Below are positions 1-10,500 of a stretch of 38,398 bases of DNA, piece by piece. This stretch comes from a virus: positions 1 to 38,398 of the IMG/VR virus record IMGVR_UViG_3300028115_000053, one strand, 5' to 3'. The notes beneath the pieces were generated by a model that saw only the letters and a program-made list of their open reading frames with translations, was not told the DNA's origin and made no database searches. The position numbers and the translations under genes are program-made. The number at the start of each line of letters is the position of its first letter. The stretch's first letter is position 1.

Positions 1-3000
1 AAAATAAAATGTTTCCCCAAAGTTCCAATTTGTTGGGTCAAAATATCTATTAAATGCTCTAATAATTCTTGTTTTAATTTCGTTATCACTAAATCTTTCG
101 TTTAATTTTACTACTCTGAATTTTGCCCTCAATTCCGGACTTGCATCGTTGCCAAATAAAAGTTTAAATTTACCGCTTTTATATACTAGTATATCACTTG
201 CTGTTTTAAATTGATTTAGATCTGCAAATTCTAATGCAAGATCATTACTTGTTGGAGGTAATGGGAAGGCAGTTCCAGGAACATTTAGGTATCTTTGTAC
301 TTGGTCATTATATGTTTCAGTCAATACTAAAAATTCTACAACATTGCTGATACTGGGATCAATTCTTACATTCTTATCAGCAACATGATTCCATTTAAAT
401 ATCATTGCATTTTTAACTGGTAAAAGTGTATTTTGTGTTTCCCCTCTACCGTTTCTTACAGAACAATCTGTTGTTACAACACCTCTAATCTGTAATGTAT
501 TCGTACTATTAGGTGTGAGTAAATATACCTTATCTTCTGATTCAACATATACCTTTGTACCGGAAAGTTTACCACTGTCATTTTCTAAATCATTCTCTAA
601 TATAGATTTACTTACAACTGATATCCATGCTATATCATTACCACTTATATCAACTGGGTCACTATAAGATGTAGGACTTATTGTATCTGAACCTATGTCC
701 AAATTAACAGATGTTTCTTTACGGTAATCTAAAATTTTTCCTGAAGATGGGACATCATAACTATATCCATCAAAGTCTAAATACTTTTCTAAATAAACTA
801 AGTCATCAGTATCAACAAATTCATAAAATTGTAACGGTCTATCCGGGATCAAATCGTTATCAGTATCAAAAGGCGCAATTACAACTTTAGATCTATCGGT
901 ATACCCGTCATCTTCTATAACAGTATCAACTATATGCCAATCTATGTTAGTGTCTAATCTTTCTTTATAATTCACATAATCCAATCTTATTTTATCTGTA
1001 CTTGTTACAGCAGTAGAATCTTGTGCTAAAAGATGATTATTATTATCTAAATCTTCATATAGGAATGTGCCTGATTGTGTGGATGTATTTGAGCTTGTTA
1101 ATATTAAATGCCCATCTGCACTAGCATTATAAGTTGCTCCGTCTGTACCAAAACTTTTTGTGGCTCCACTATTATTTGCCTGATAAAATTCTACGACTCC
1201 TGTGCCTGAATTTAATTGCTTGTAATGTACATTTCCGGACCCATCTAAAATATTAAAGCCGAATGTTGCATTATTAAATGATACATTTACGTTACTAGGT
1301 ACTCTATTTACTCTACCCAAATTATTTGCTATAGTTACATTTGGTGTAAGTGCGGCCGCATCACCGTTATCAAAATATGTATTAATTGGAACTACTGCTT
1401 CATGAACAAATTCATTTTCTGCAGTAATTACTGAAACATTGGATTCTCCCTCTGATTTTAAAATACCAAAGTTACTGACCCAGTTAAATTCAACATCATA
1501 CCATTTTTGATTTCTTGTTCTTAATGGAAGATTTATTTCAAATCCGTTTGGTGTGGTAGTAGAAGCAGTCTCTTCACTGTACCAGGTATCGCCTATTCCA
1601 TTACCTGTACTGTCGTACCATCTAAATACTTCACTACTGCCGGGTTTATCGTTAAATGTTGTGATTGTAATTTTATCTGTGTTTGCTTTATTATTAGAAT
1701 CTACAACTTTTATATTTTTGATATTGTAAAATTTTATATCTTTAGCACTTTGTAATATATATTGTTCACCTCGTATGGATACATCATACTTGTATGAATT
1801 ATCATCTATTGGAACGTAATTAAATAATACTACCCAACTTGCATCTATTGGTGAGCCCGTTGTGCTACCTGCATTGGATACGTTGTATGGACTTGTTTTA
1901 TCTAAATTTTCATTTTCTATTACATACCATTTATCTGCTAAAAGAGATGTAGATTTATTAGTCAACATGTATCCTATGCCAAACGTTTTCTTATCTTCTA
2001 TCTGCTGTTGTATTGAAGATATTTCTGCACTATCAAATTCTTTTCTTAATGTAACAATAACTTCATGTGCAGTCCAATTTAAGGGAACATCTTCACTGAG
2101 TGTCCATGGACCTACACTTGTACTTAATCCACTTGTTAAAAGACCTGCATTGGTTTCTTTAGTGATTCTTACCCATTTGTAATCTGCTGGGTCATTTGGA
2201 TTAACAAATTTTATAAAATTATTTTCTTGTATTTGTTTAAATGTTTCATATACATTTGTTAAAACTTGTTCACTGCCAGAGGACGAAACACTTGTGGTTT
2301 CCGTCATATAACCTGTTGAGCTTTCTGATGATACCGGTAGTGGTTTCCATTTAATATCTAATGTTTCTAAATTAAAAGAAACACTTTTATAATCTATCCA
2401 GGCACGTCTAGCACCATCATATATAAAATTATTGACATTTTGTTGTCTTAACAGATCAGGAATCGTGTTTTTAATAATATTATTAGCAGTATTATTCGCA
2501 CTAACAATTACAGAAGATGATGTATCTTTCTTTTGTTTGTATATGTATCCGTCATCAGCAAATAATTCTATATTTTGGAATGTTCCTGTTGGGTCGTTTA
2601 TATCAATATATCTACTATGCCCAGCATGTGTTTTATTAACCGCTCTTAATTTTTTAATATTACTGCTTTGTGAAAATGGGAAAATATTATAATCCTGTGC
2701 TGACACCATTCTATTTTGTGTGTAATATGTTTGTGGTGCTTTAGATTTAATACTTGCAAGAGTTTCGGTAGGTAAACTATTATTTACAGATGTCTGTAAA
2801 CTCAGTATTACTGTTAGAATATATTTTCCACCGTTTTTGTTTTCATATGGTATTTCTATGGGAATATTTCTTGCATTCTCAGGTTGAATAGAATACCTAT
2901 CACCAGAACTTGCTCTATGCCATACTCTAAATGAACCTACCGGAATATTACCAAAATTACCGTCTGGAAATTTTATTCTTACTCCGTCATTATTTAAATT

Positions 3001-3999
3001 TTCTGTTGCAAATAGATTTCTAGAACCTAATGCTTGGCTGTTAAAGTTAAGAGTTTGCCCTACTGTATTAGGTATCCTTGTCCATTTATTTAAAACGCCG
3101 CCGTTTTCTGTAAGTTCTTGTACATATAAATCTGTTTCATTTATGTTAGTTAGATTTATATCTGCTACTCTGTTTGCTATTGGAGTTGTAAAATTTAAAT
3201 CTGTGAACGACAAATTTCCTTGTTTAAATAACATAAAGAAACCAGTGTTACTACTGTTTAATCCTTTACCGTCGTTTCTATAAAAAACACCCATATCGTT
3301 AAGAGGGTCAGGATGTCTTTCAAAGAAAAATTCACCGTCATTAAAATCACCATCTACTGCTTCGAAATTACGTTGTACTCCGTTTATAGTTAGTGGCATG
3401 GAAATAGCATTTGTAGTTCCAATTTGTTTTGTTATTCTATATAATTCAGTTTTTATATTACTAATTTTGCCTGATTTAATAGGATATGAGAATCTATTTG
3501 TATTACTAAATGTGCTATTTAAAATAGTAATAAATTGTTCGTAACTTTCAGGATTGTTTACATCGTCCCAAAAGACTGTCTTGTTTGCAAGGTTCCTATT
3601 GAGACTATCTGTTAAAGGCTCGTTTGTTCGTAAGCCTGTAATTTTCATTAATCCACTTGCTGGTACGTTTCTTCTTGGATTGTATCCAAGCATTCTGGCA
3701 AGTTTAAATACTGAGTCTCTTCGTTCAGCAGTTTCTAAAAAGTTTTCCCTGCTGTTTAAATCCATTCTAAAGGCCAATGATTGAGATAGATATGCAAGTA
3801 ATTCTATAATTGCTATAAACTCTGAGCTCTCAATGTAGTCGTTGAAATTTTCTGGAAAATTTTGTCTTATGTAATTTACCATAGACAATCTCATGGTATC
3901 AAAATCATAAGATGTAAAATCTATGTTAGAGAAGGCTTTATATGCGACTTTCCAATCTTCTGCCGCGAATAAATTATTTTGTCTTTCTGAATATGCCAT
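1..3999 (-). CDS. 6: Baseplate wedge protein gp6-like (3' end off window)
   Basis: The reading frame stays open from an ATG at 3999 to the left edge, giving at least 1333 residues; I checked the frame near 2040, 1083 and 1-36. The N-terminus (roughly residues 1-110) reads as a T4 gp6 family start, with a conserved ESSEFIAIIELLAYLSQSLAFRMD stretch followed by a NSRENFLETA-type segment. The last visible residues, PTNWNFGETFYF, resemble the conserved gp6 C-terminus, so the stop is probably just outside the window. In T4, gp6 dimers form the ring of wedges that clamps the baseplate periphery. T4 gp6 is about 660 aa, so this protein is about twice that size; the extra length is a Ser/Thr/Asn-rich beta-type middle part. 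It starts 2 nt after the gp25 stop, as in other T4-like phages where 25 and 6 are adjacent. Family call is firm; the role of the enlarged middle is unknown. Confidence 0.85.
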   Translation of the reverse strand, partial: MAYSERQNNLFAAEDWKVAYKAFSNIDFTSYDFDTMRLSMVNYIRQNFPENFNDYIESSEFIAIIELLAYLSQSLAFRMDLNSRENFLETAERRDSVFKLARMLGYNPRRNVPASGLMKITGLRTNEPLTDSLNRNLANKTVFWDDVNNPESYEQFITILNSTFSNTNRFSYPIKSGKISNIKTELYRITKQIGTTNAISMPLTINGVQRNFEAVDGDFNDGEFFFERHPDPLNDMGVFYRNDGKGLNSSNTGFFMLFKQGNLSFTDLNFTTPIANRVADINLTNINETDLYVQELTENGGVLNKWTRIPNTVGQTLNFNSQALGSRNLFATENLNNDGVRIKFPDGNFGNIPVGSFRVWHRASSGDRYSIQPENARNIPIEIPYENKNGGKYILTVILSLQTSVNNSLPTETLASIKSKAPQTYYTQNRMVSAQDYNIFPFSQSSNIKKLRAVNKTHAGHSRYIDINDPTGTFQNIELFADDGYIYKQKKDTSSSVIVSANNTANNIIKNTIPDLLRQQNVNNFIYDGARRAWIDYKSVSFNLETLDIKWKPLPVSSESSTGYMTETTSVSSSGSEQVLTNVYETFKQIQENNFIKFVNPNDPADYKWVRITKETNAGLLTSGLSTSVGPWTLSEDVPLNWTAHEVIVTLRKEFDSAEISSIQQQIEDKKTFGIGYMLTNKSTSLLADKWYVIENENLDKTSPYNVSNAGSTTGSPIDASWVVLFNYVPIDDNSYKYDVSIRGEQYILQSAKDIKFYNIKNIKVVDSNNKANTDKITITTFNDKPGSSEVFRWYDSTGNGIGDTWYSEETASTTTPNGFEINLPLRTRNQKWYDVEFNWVSNFGILKSEGESNVSVITAENEFVHEAVVPINTYFDNGDAAALTPNVTIANNLGRVNRVPSNVNVSFNNATFGFNILDGSGNVHYKQLNSGTGVVEFYQANNSGATKSFGTDGATYNASADGHLILTSSNTSTQSGTFLYEDLDNNNHLLAQDSTAVTSTDKIRLDYVNYKERLDTNIDWHIVDTVIEDDGYTDRSKVVIAPFDTDNDLIPDRPLQFYEFVDTDDLVYLEKYLDFDGYSYDVPSSGKILDYRKETSVNLDIGSDTISPTSYSDPVDISGNDIAWISVVSKSILENDLENDSGKLSGTKVYVESEDKVYLLTPNSTNTLQIRGVVTTDCSVRNGRGETQNTLLPVKNAMIFKWNHVADKNVRIDPSISNVVEFLVLTETYNDQVQRYLNVPGTAFPLPPTSNDLALEFADLNQFKTASDILVYKSGKFKLLFGNDASPELRAKFRVVKLNERFSDNEIKTRIIRAFNRYFDPTNWNFGETFYF

Positions 4000-4001
4000 T
4001 T

Positions 4002-4373
4002 TTATTGTTCGTCTAATACTTTGTTTACGAATTCTAAATACAATATATCTTCATCGTTTATTCCCCTATAGGTCAAAGTTACCTCTGCTCTAATTGTGTG
4101 ATCTAAAATAAAAATACTGGTATCTATTAAATCTACTCTGGGGTCTGTATCTATAATTCGTTCTATATCTTCTTTTACTAAATCTTCTGTAAGATCATCT
4201 TCTGGGTTCATTAATAGATCCCAAATAATAGACCCAAATTGTGGTCTCATTAATCTTTCGCCCTTGCGTGTATGAAAATGGTTTAAAAGATCTCTTTTTA
4301 CAAGTTCTTTATCTATAAGAGTATAAGGCGCTCTTGCCTTATCTATTGTACTAAATCCTTTAAACATTGCCAT
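4002..4373 (-). CDS. 25: Baseplate wedge protein gp25
   Basis: About 123 residues from the ATG at 4373; an in-frame ATG at 4388 would add MINTC. The segment HTRKGERLMRPQFGSIIWDLL, followed by an acidic helix and DPRVDL, is the gp25/GPW lysozyme-like fold shared by T4 gp25 and type VI secretion TssE. This fold has no muramidase activity in T4-like baseplates and links wedge to sheath. I place the start at 4373 because the upstream ATG at 4388 lies inside the late promoter box (4379-4386), so a late transcript would not contain it. That leaves almost no leader and no Shine-Dalgarno sequence, so the exact start is uncertain and a third in-frame ATG at 4367 is also possible. Followed after 2 nt by gp6. 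Confidence 0.88.
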   Translation of the reverse strand: MAMFKGFSTIDKARAPYTLIDKELVKRDLLNHFHTRKGERLMRPQFGSIIWDLLMNPEDDLTEDLVKEDIERIIDTDPRVDLIDTSIFILDHTIRAEVTLTYRGINDEDILYLEFVNKVLDEQ

Positions 4374-4378
4374 ACAAG

Positions 4379-4386
4379 TATTTATC
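4379..4386 (-). promoter_or_regulatory. Late promoter box for gp25-gp6
   Basis: GATAAATA on the minus strand, in context TTATGATAAATACTTG. It has the same core as nine other intergenic boxes in this window and resembles the T4 late box TATAAATA. It overlaps the upstream candidate gp25 start codon. Confidence 0.7.
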
Positions 4387-4416
4387 ATAATAATTAAATA
4401 TAGTTTTAATAAGATA

Positions 4417-4445
4417 TTGACTATTGGGTAAAAAGACTGTATAAT
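4417..4445 (+). promoter_or_regulatory. Sigma70-type (early) promoter
   Basis: TTGACT at 4417-4422, a 17-nt spacer and TATAAT at 4440-4445, upstream of the small plus-strand gene at 4489. The spacer ends in AAAAGACTG, a string also present in the promoter of gp55. Confidence 0.75.
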
Positions 4446-4488
4446 GTGTCTAATTTGTATTTTTTAATTAAATACAAGTGAGGAGAAA

Positions 4489-4674
4489 ATGGAAATATCA
4501 TTAAACAACACCCTAGAAGAAGAACTAAGAGTAATGCTTGTTGATAAAAATAATGAATGTGCCGCTCTAAGAGCTCATATTGAATTATTGGAAAAAGCAG
4601 TAGCAGAAGAGCAAGAGCAAAAATATAGATTGCTTGTTGAGAATGCTGATCTTAAAAAGTTAATTAAAACTTAG
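4489..4674 (+). CDS. Small coiled-coil protein of unknown function
   Basis: 61 residues, starting after a good Shine-Dalgarno (GAGGAG, 7 nt upstream). The sequence is almost entirely heptad-like and charged, with Leu/Ile at regular spacing, so a single amphipathic helix or coiled coil is expected; no Cys pairs, signal peptide or membrane segment. I do not recognise a family. It is the only plus-strand gene inside the minus-strand baseplate block and has its own sigma70-type promoter, so it should be expressed early, not with its neighbours. Its stop overlaps the stop of the convergent lysozyme-like gene by 3 nt. The promoter, ribosome site and compact placement argue that it is real. Confidence 0.7.
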   Translation: MEISLNNTLEEELRVMLVDKNNECAALRAHIELLEKAVAEEQEQKYRLLVENADLKKLIKT

Positions 4675-5321
4675 TAAATAGGGTAATTCGGATTATCTGG
4701 TAGATCGCCTGGTTCTACAGGTTGTCCAGTCACTGGGTCATCATTAATGAATTTTTTAGCCTCTAATTCTGCTAAGGCTTCTTTTTTATATTTTTTTAAT
4801 TTCGCTGTTAATTGGGCCCAAGTCAAACTGGAGCCTTCACTTGGTTTATAATCAAAATTTACAAAGTCTGGTGTTGTGAATAATTCTGCTTCAAATCTTC
4901 TTCTATCAGCATATTCTTTTTTATACTGCGGTGGAGTATTATCATTTATAGGGCCTTTCCTCCATCTTTGAATCAAGCCGGGTATTCTTTCGTAAAATTC
5001 TTTATTAAGTTCTCTTACTATTGTGCTTTTTGCAAAATTCTTTGGTCCTATATGCATTGCCAAACTTACTAGAGAAATGAATTGAAAATCACTTATTTTG
5101 ACCTTGATTAATTTTTTCACAGCAACTGATGCCTCCTCTGCCTGTGATATAATTGTCATATTAGTTCCAACTGGGCCTAGACCGTTAGAAAAATCAACAA
5201 GTTTTGTTCCTTTTTTGTCTACTAAAATAATACTTGGGCCATCTATAATTGGTTCTATGCCTTCTTTTAAAAGTCCCTCAACTATGTCTTTAAATAATTT
5301 TATATTTGTATTACTTGCCAT
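4671..5321 (-). CDS. Virion-associated protein with lysozyme-like C-terminal lobe
   Basis: 216 residues. Residues about 78-125 read ISLVSLAMHIGPKNFAKST, then REL...FYERIPGLIQRW; this matches the C-terminal lobe of phage GH24 lysozymes (ALISFAYNVG..F..STLLRKLN...Y..A...L.RW in the P21/lambdoid type), and ADRRRFEAELF matches their RRR.AE..LF end. The N-terminal catalytic lobe (the E-8-D/C-5-T glutamate region) is not visible; residues 1-75 are something else. It is therefore probably catalytically inert or acts with a partner. It starts at the TAATG stop/start overlap with the gp5-like spike, so the two are translationally coupled. In T4 the lysozyme domain is inside gp5; here it seems to be a separate, degenerate neighbour. 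Inference: hub-associated structural protein. Confidence 0.6.
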   Translation of the reverse strand: MASNTNIKLFKDIVEGLLKEGIEPIIDGPSIILVDKKGTKLVDFSNGLGPVGTNMTIISQAEEASVAVKKLIKVKISDFQFISLVSLAMHIGPKNFAKSTIVRELNKEFYERIPGLIQRWRKGPINDNTPPQYKKEYADRRRFEAELFTTPDFVNFDYKPSEGSSLTWAQLTAKLKKYKKEALAELEAKKFINDDPVTGQPVEPGDLPDNPNYPIY

Positions 5322-7516
5322 TATCCAATTCCTTTTTTAGCATCTTTAACAATATTTTGTAATGTGTCTACAGAAACTTCATTTTGTAATGTATTAGATA
5401 GATTACTAAGATCTTTTAAACCACCGCCTGGAAGACCTGCTTTAGCAAAAACTCCTCCTATTGCCCCGTCTACTTTGCCTTTTAATTCTGATAATGCATT
5501 AAGTTTCCCACTTGCAATATTTTCTAAATCTTGAAACTCCAAAGGAAGACCATCAAACCCAAATCCCATTGCTGAAAATCTTGCTTCTAATTCTGTGAGT
5601 ATTTTAGATTGTCCTATAATTTTTTGTGCAAATGCATTAGTTGTAGGGAATCTCAAAGGCGGTAATAATTTAGTTAGCATATCACTATAATTAGAAAATC
5701 CTTGCAGACTTTGTAAGTATTTCATACCAGGTATATTAAAGTTACTTAATTTGTCTTTAAGAGGGCCTCCAAACTTGTCTCCCAGTCCACTGATTTTATC
5801 TGTTATACCACCAAGTTTATCTGATATTCCTGAAACACCTTTAGCAAGATCCTTGGCCTTAGATGCCGCCTTGCTTTTTTCTATGGTTAATAAACTTGCT
5901 TCAATTGCCTGTTTATACCCTTCAGGAGAATTGGCATCTGCTACCGGCTGTGTCGCAGGGTCTATGTCCGCTTCAGTATCTTCCACCATACCTTCACTGC
6001 TATGTGTCATAAGGTCTGGCATGTCGTGTCCGTCCCAAGGTTCAGCAGTTACAAGGACACCAACTAAAGAATCTAATTCTGTGGGGCCGCCTGGACGTTC
6101 ACCGTTTTCAGGTAATTTTTGTTCGCTGTCTCTGTCATATTCTGGTTGATCTTTAGGTTGATCTACATGTGTTTGTACTTCTAATTCAGGTGCTGTCTGT
6201 GCCTTTACAGGAATAATAGGAGCCGCACCAGGACCACTGTTTAATAGTACTGTGAGACCTTGTACTGCTGTCGCCACTTCACTTTTAAATGTAGCACCTA
6301 AAAGACTGCTCATATACATTTGTCCCTGTGTGCCCACAGAGATTCCTCCTACTCCAACATCTAAATCATATTTTAGCCCTGACTGCCTAATCATGCCTGC
6401 CGCATTTATATCAAAGTCGCCGTCTTTGGATGTGAGTTTTGTTCCTGTACCAGCATGTGCTGTAAATTCACCTACACTTTCTAATCTTATATGTCCGCCG
6501 TATCCAAGAGGACCACCTGGTAAAGGTATTCCTTTTTTAGGTATACCAACATTTTTATCCCCAAGTGTGTCTCCTGCGGCTTTTATTTTTACGTCGCCAC
6601 CTGCCTCTATTTTTATATCTTTATCTGCACGTAGGTTAAAATCTCCTTTAGTTCTTACATTAAAAGATCTTTCACCGTATAAATTTATAGACCCGTCTGC
6701 ACCCAATTCAACCCAGGCTCTACCGCTTTTGTTAATGATATAAACTGTGCCAGTTGTATCGTCTAATAATAACTGATTACCACCGCCCGTTCTTAATCTT
6801 ATATTTCTACTGTTAAGATTGTCGTCCATTATAAACTGGTGACCAGTGTGTCTATGACCGTCATTTTTGGCGTCTTTAGGACCGGGTGTTAAAATACCAA
6901 ATACTTCACTTGGTGATTCTCTTTTTGCACCACTAGATGATGCACCTCTTATTGTGTCGTTTATGAGACCCTGTTTTGTGATTGTTTCTGCTAAATCGTC
7001 ATGCACTGGCCTTAAAATATCAGTACCATCTTCTGGCATGGGGTCAAATTTATTTTTTTCTGCTACAGGTAAGTTGTTCCCTAATGCACCGTAATTTCTG
7101 ACACTACCAGGTATGCCTGGTATCATATGATTTGCTCTATGTGGGTATAAACAACTAATAATGAAAGGATATTTCATATTGCCGTCACCAAAAGCAACAA
7201 GTACAATATTACCTTTATCGGGCGGTACCATCCACATACCATAAGATTTTTGTGTGCCTATAAATGATTTCGTATCATTAACCTGGATTGCCGCATAATT
7301 TGTTCCACCTGCAAACGGTGAGCTCCAAATACATTCAAAGTATCCGTTTTTATCTTCTTTATTTTTTGCTAGGGAGGCGATGAATACTGTAAGTGTACCT
7401 GTTTTGGTAATGTCTGTTGTAGCCATTACTTCGCCCAGATAAATGCCTGCTCTTTTACTAGTTCTTAGTTGTTTCCTATTAATCGGATTATTTGTTGACT
7501 GTTTGCTACTATCCAT
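5321..7516 (-). CDS. 5: Baseplate hub spike gp5-like (no lysozyme domain)
   Basis: 731 residues. Residues roughly 20-135 look like the OB-fold of T4 gp5/VgrG-type spikes (RAGIYLGEVMATTD, then KSYGMWMVPPDKGNIVLVAFGDG and a YPFIISCLYP motif). Residues about 220-320 carry a beta-helix of short repeats (GDFNLRADKDIKIEAGGDVK type), as in membrane-piercing spikes. Between the two there is only a linker where T4 gp5 carries its lysozyme. The C-terminal part (about 470-731) is a Pro/Glu-rich linker then a Gly/Leu-rich helical region not found in T4 gp5. In T4 the trimer forms the needle below the hub and penetrates the outer membrane. It lies 9 nt downstream of the large structural gene and overlaps the next start as TAATG. 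Confidence 0.82.
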   Translation of the reverse strand: MDSSKQSTNNPINRKQLRTSKRAGIYLGEVMATTDITKTGTLTVFIASLAKNKEDKNGYFECIWSSPFAGGTNYAAIQVNDTKSFIGTQKSYGMWMVPPDKGNIVLVAFGDGNMKYPFIISCLYPHRANHMIPGIPGSVRNYGALGNNLPVAEKNKFDPMPEDGTDILRPVHDDLAETITKQGLINDTIRGASSSGAKRESPSEVFGILTPGPKDAKNDGHRHTGHQFIMDDNLNSRNIRLRTGGGNQLLLDDTTGTVYIINKSGRAWVELGADGSINLYGERSFNVRTKGDFNLRADKDIKIEAGGDVKIKAAGDTLGDKNVGIPKKGIPLPGGPLGYGGHIRLESVGEFTAHAGTGTKLTSKDGDFDINAAGMIRQSGLKYDLDVGVGGISVGTQGQMYMSSLLGATFKSEVATAVQGLTVLLNSGPGAAPIIPVKAQTAPELEVQTHVDQPKDQPEYDRDSEQKLPENGERPGGPTELDSLVGVLVTAEPWDGHDMPDLMTHSSEGMVEDTEADIDPATQPVADANSPEGYKQAIEASLLTIEKSKAASKAKDLAKGVSGISDKLGGITDKISGLGDKFGGPLKDKLSNFNIPGMKYLQSLQGFSNYSDMLTKLLPPLRFPTTNAFAQKIIGQSKILTELEARFSAMGFGFDGLPLEFQDLENIASGKLNALSELKGKVDGAIGGVFAKAGLPGGGLKDLSNLSNTLQNEVSVDTLQNIVKDAKKGIG

Positions 7517-7525
7517 CTATTATCT

Positions 7526-10500
7526 CTATGACAATGGTACACCGTCAGGACCAATATTGCTATTAAGTACTTCATCTATTACACCTTCACGAGCCACGTC
7601 ACCTCTTCTTTCTTCAAACTGTGTGTTAATTTCCTGTTTAATTTGTTCTAACATAGACATTTCGTATGCGTTATTTTTCTTAGCATGTAAGTCGCATGTA
7701 AATAATCCATTACTGAAATTTAAGGTTGTTTTTAAACACTGATAAACACCACTCATAGTATAATTTATCCCAGAAAAATCATATAATCCTGTATTTTGGT
7801 CTTCATCGTCTATATTAAAATCTAATTTTCTTGGACTCTCTAAAACAAGTAAAAAATCTGTGTCTGAATCATCGTAAGACATACCAAATAAATTTGTTGT
7901 TAGATGTTTTTCTGGTTTGACATTAATACTAGTGTTTTCGTTTATACTTCCTACTGCATCATCATATAAATTATTATTTCCTATCCACCAAGGATCTCCC
8001 CTAACAGTCATATTAATTTCTAATGTACTCTTTGTTTTATTACTGTGAGCATCCATTAAATGAGAAAACATACTGGGTCTAAACGATCCCCTTTCTCCTG
8101 GAGCATTTGTAGTTTTATCGCCGGGTTCTACTGATTTAACCGCAGTTTTATTTCTAACATTTGCTAATACAACATTTTTAGCAATTTGTTCATCTCGTAT
8201 AGCATCTTGATCAGACCCGTCACCCTCTAAACCTTTAATAAGTTCAGAAGAATACAAAAAGTCTATATACCCCTTGTCATTATAGGAAAGGTCATCATCA
8301 AATTCGTCACCATCAGTGGGAGACCCCTCCTGAGGTGCTGTTACTTTTTTAACAAGTTCGTTACTTGCTAATGCAGAACTTATCTGTTCATCTGCTAAAC
8401 TTTCTGCTAATTGTTGAGCTTTTGTGCCGTTAATGTCGTTTTCAATTTCTTTAATTTCTGCATCAGTGAACCCAACATATTCACCAAACTGTCCTAAAAT
8501 ATTACTAAATTCATACCCTTTTCTTTGCTCATCAAATTTGTTTTTTAAATCAGTAAGACCTGCTAATATACCTTGCTTTTTAGATTCTTTCTTTTGTTTT
8601 TCTACAACAGGAGCCTTATCTTGAACATTTTCAGAGGCTTCGTCCTCAGTTAGTGATGTTGCTGTAGCCATTGCGGCTTGATCTGCAAAACTTCCCTCTC
8701 CGTAATAAGGAGATGTAAGAACAAATGCCTCATCAAAACGTAAATTTAAATCTATAACTTGATCGTTTTTACCTGTAAACATATAATAATATTCTTTGTA
8801 TATTTTAAGATCATTAATTCGTTTCTTTACGTTTTCCAATTGTAAATTTTGACCAGCATTAAGTTCATTCATAGAAACGCCTACGTCTGTACGGCTTTCT
8901 CTTGTAAGCACAGGTTCAAATATAAAAATTCTTTTATATTCATTGCGTTTTGTATCAAGTTTATTATAATCTATAATTACTTTTGTATTAATTTTATACC
9001 AACTAATAAAAGCCTGATCTAATTCAACACTACTTCTTGGATCATTTGGATCTGTCATTCTGGTTGCTTTTTTAAATAGATCTTCACTTAGTGATAAAAT
9101 TGTTGCTAAAATATCTTCAAAACTTTCTTTTTCAGGAAAATTAATTATTACCCCTTGTGTACGAGGAATAGCCAAAGCGCCTGTGGTCTCCGGATTTAAA
9201 AAAACGCTGGTTGGATTCGACTCTAATTCTAATGATGGTCCGTCTCCTGTGTCATCTGTAATTTGCTGATTTTCTTCTTCATCGCCTCCAACAGTAAATG
9301 TTCCTCCTGGAAATCTTTGAGCAAATTCTTCTTTAAGTGCTATACTATGAAATAATTTGTCTTGTAATAAATGTTCATCGCCTTCATATTCATCGCTTGT
9401 AACTTGAACCTCTTTGTGAACACCGTCTATAGTTGGTGTCCTACTAGCAGAATTTTGTATTAAATTATCTACATTTATTATAACTTCATCTGCTACAGTT
9501 CCATCCTTTTCTGCATTTTCTTTAAGTTTTGCATTCCATACTGATTGCAAACTTCCATCACCGTCGTTTAGTAATGTTCTTAATGTTGTACCTGTGATTT
9601 TTAATTGTTTGGGTATTCTGTAGTTTTGGTCAAATAATGCTATGTCATTATTTGGTGTTGCTGTAAAATCATATATACCTCCTTCCGGTGTAATTTCCAT
9701 AGTATATGTTACAGCACCTAGTTGAAAAAAGAAAGGGCCTTTTATAACAATAGGTGAGCCACCACCGTCTTCATTAGAGTTCGCATCTTGTCCTACATAT
9801 CCTTTGAATTCTATTTCTAAAATTAAAGGCAACTCCGTCGCTTCATATCCACAAAAAGATTTTGTTGCCGCAAGTCTGTCTAATAATGTTACTGCGCCTG
9901 CTTCTGTTAATGTAAATTTAACCTGAGCCGCTTTATCTGGGAAATTTAATATACTGAGATTATCTATATTGATATCCGTACTTCCAGTTTCTGCAATAAT
10001 TACTATATCTCTGGGATCAGGTGTGGTACGTTTTACATCAAATTCCTCTCTGCCATATTCGTTTTCTCGCTCTTGTTGTGATTTTTGTCTTTCTATTAAA
10101 TTATTTTGTTCGATTGCCGCGGCATCTTTCTTCTTCATGAATAATCTAAGTTTGTATGTTGATACATCAAAATTATCTAAAATATTGCCGGCTACAGGAT
10201 GATCAAGGTATAGTGAATCCCTAAAGGTCTTACTTGCGTCGGTGGGGTCAAGACCTAATTTTTTAAGTGTTTCGTCAGCGATATTACTAATCGGGCCTTC
10301 TTTTCTTTGTTCAAATAGTCTATCTAATTCTGCACGTTCTTCTGTGGTAAGTAGACCATTTCCTACAAGGTCCAGTTTATTTCCATCGTATGTTATAGTC
10401 TCATCGCCCTTACCCAGAGCTTGTTCATCAGCAGTAGTCTTTCTTTTGCCTATATTGCCTTTTATTCTATTATCATTTTGTATAATTTGATCATAATAAT

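Noticed and set aside
1862-2692. Plus-strand frames at 1862-2182 and 2432-2692
   Set aside because: Antisense to the open gp6 frame, which reads as a continuous family-like protein.
5751-6743. Long plus-strand frames at 5751-6149 and 6252-6743
   Set aside because: They are antisense to the gp5-like spike, Pro/Ser/Leu-rich as expected from the reverse frame, and lack ribosome sites.
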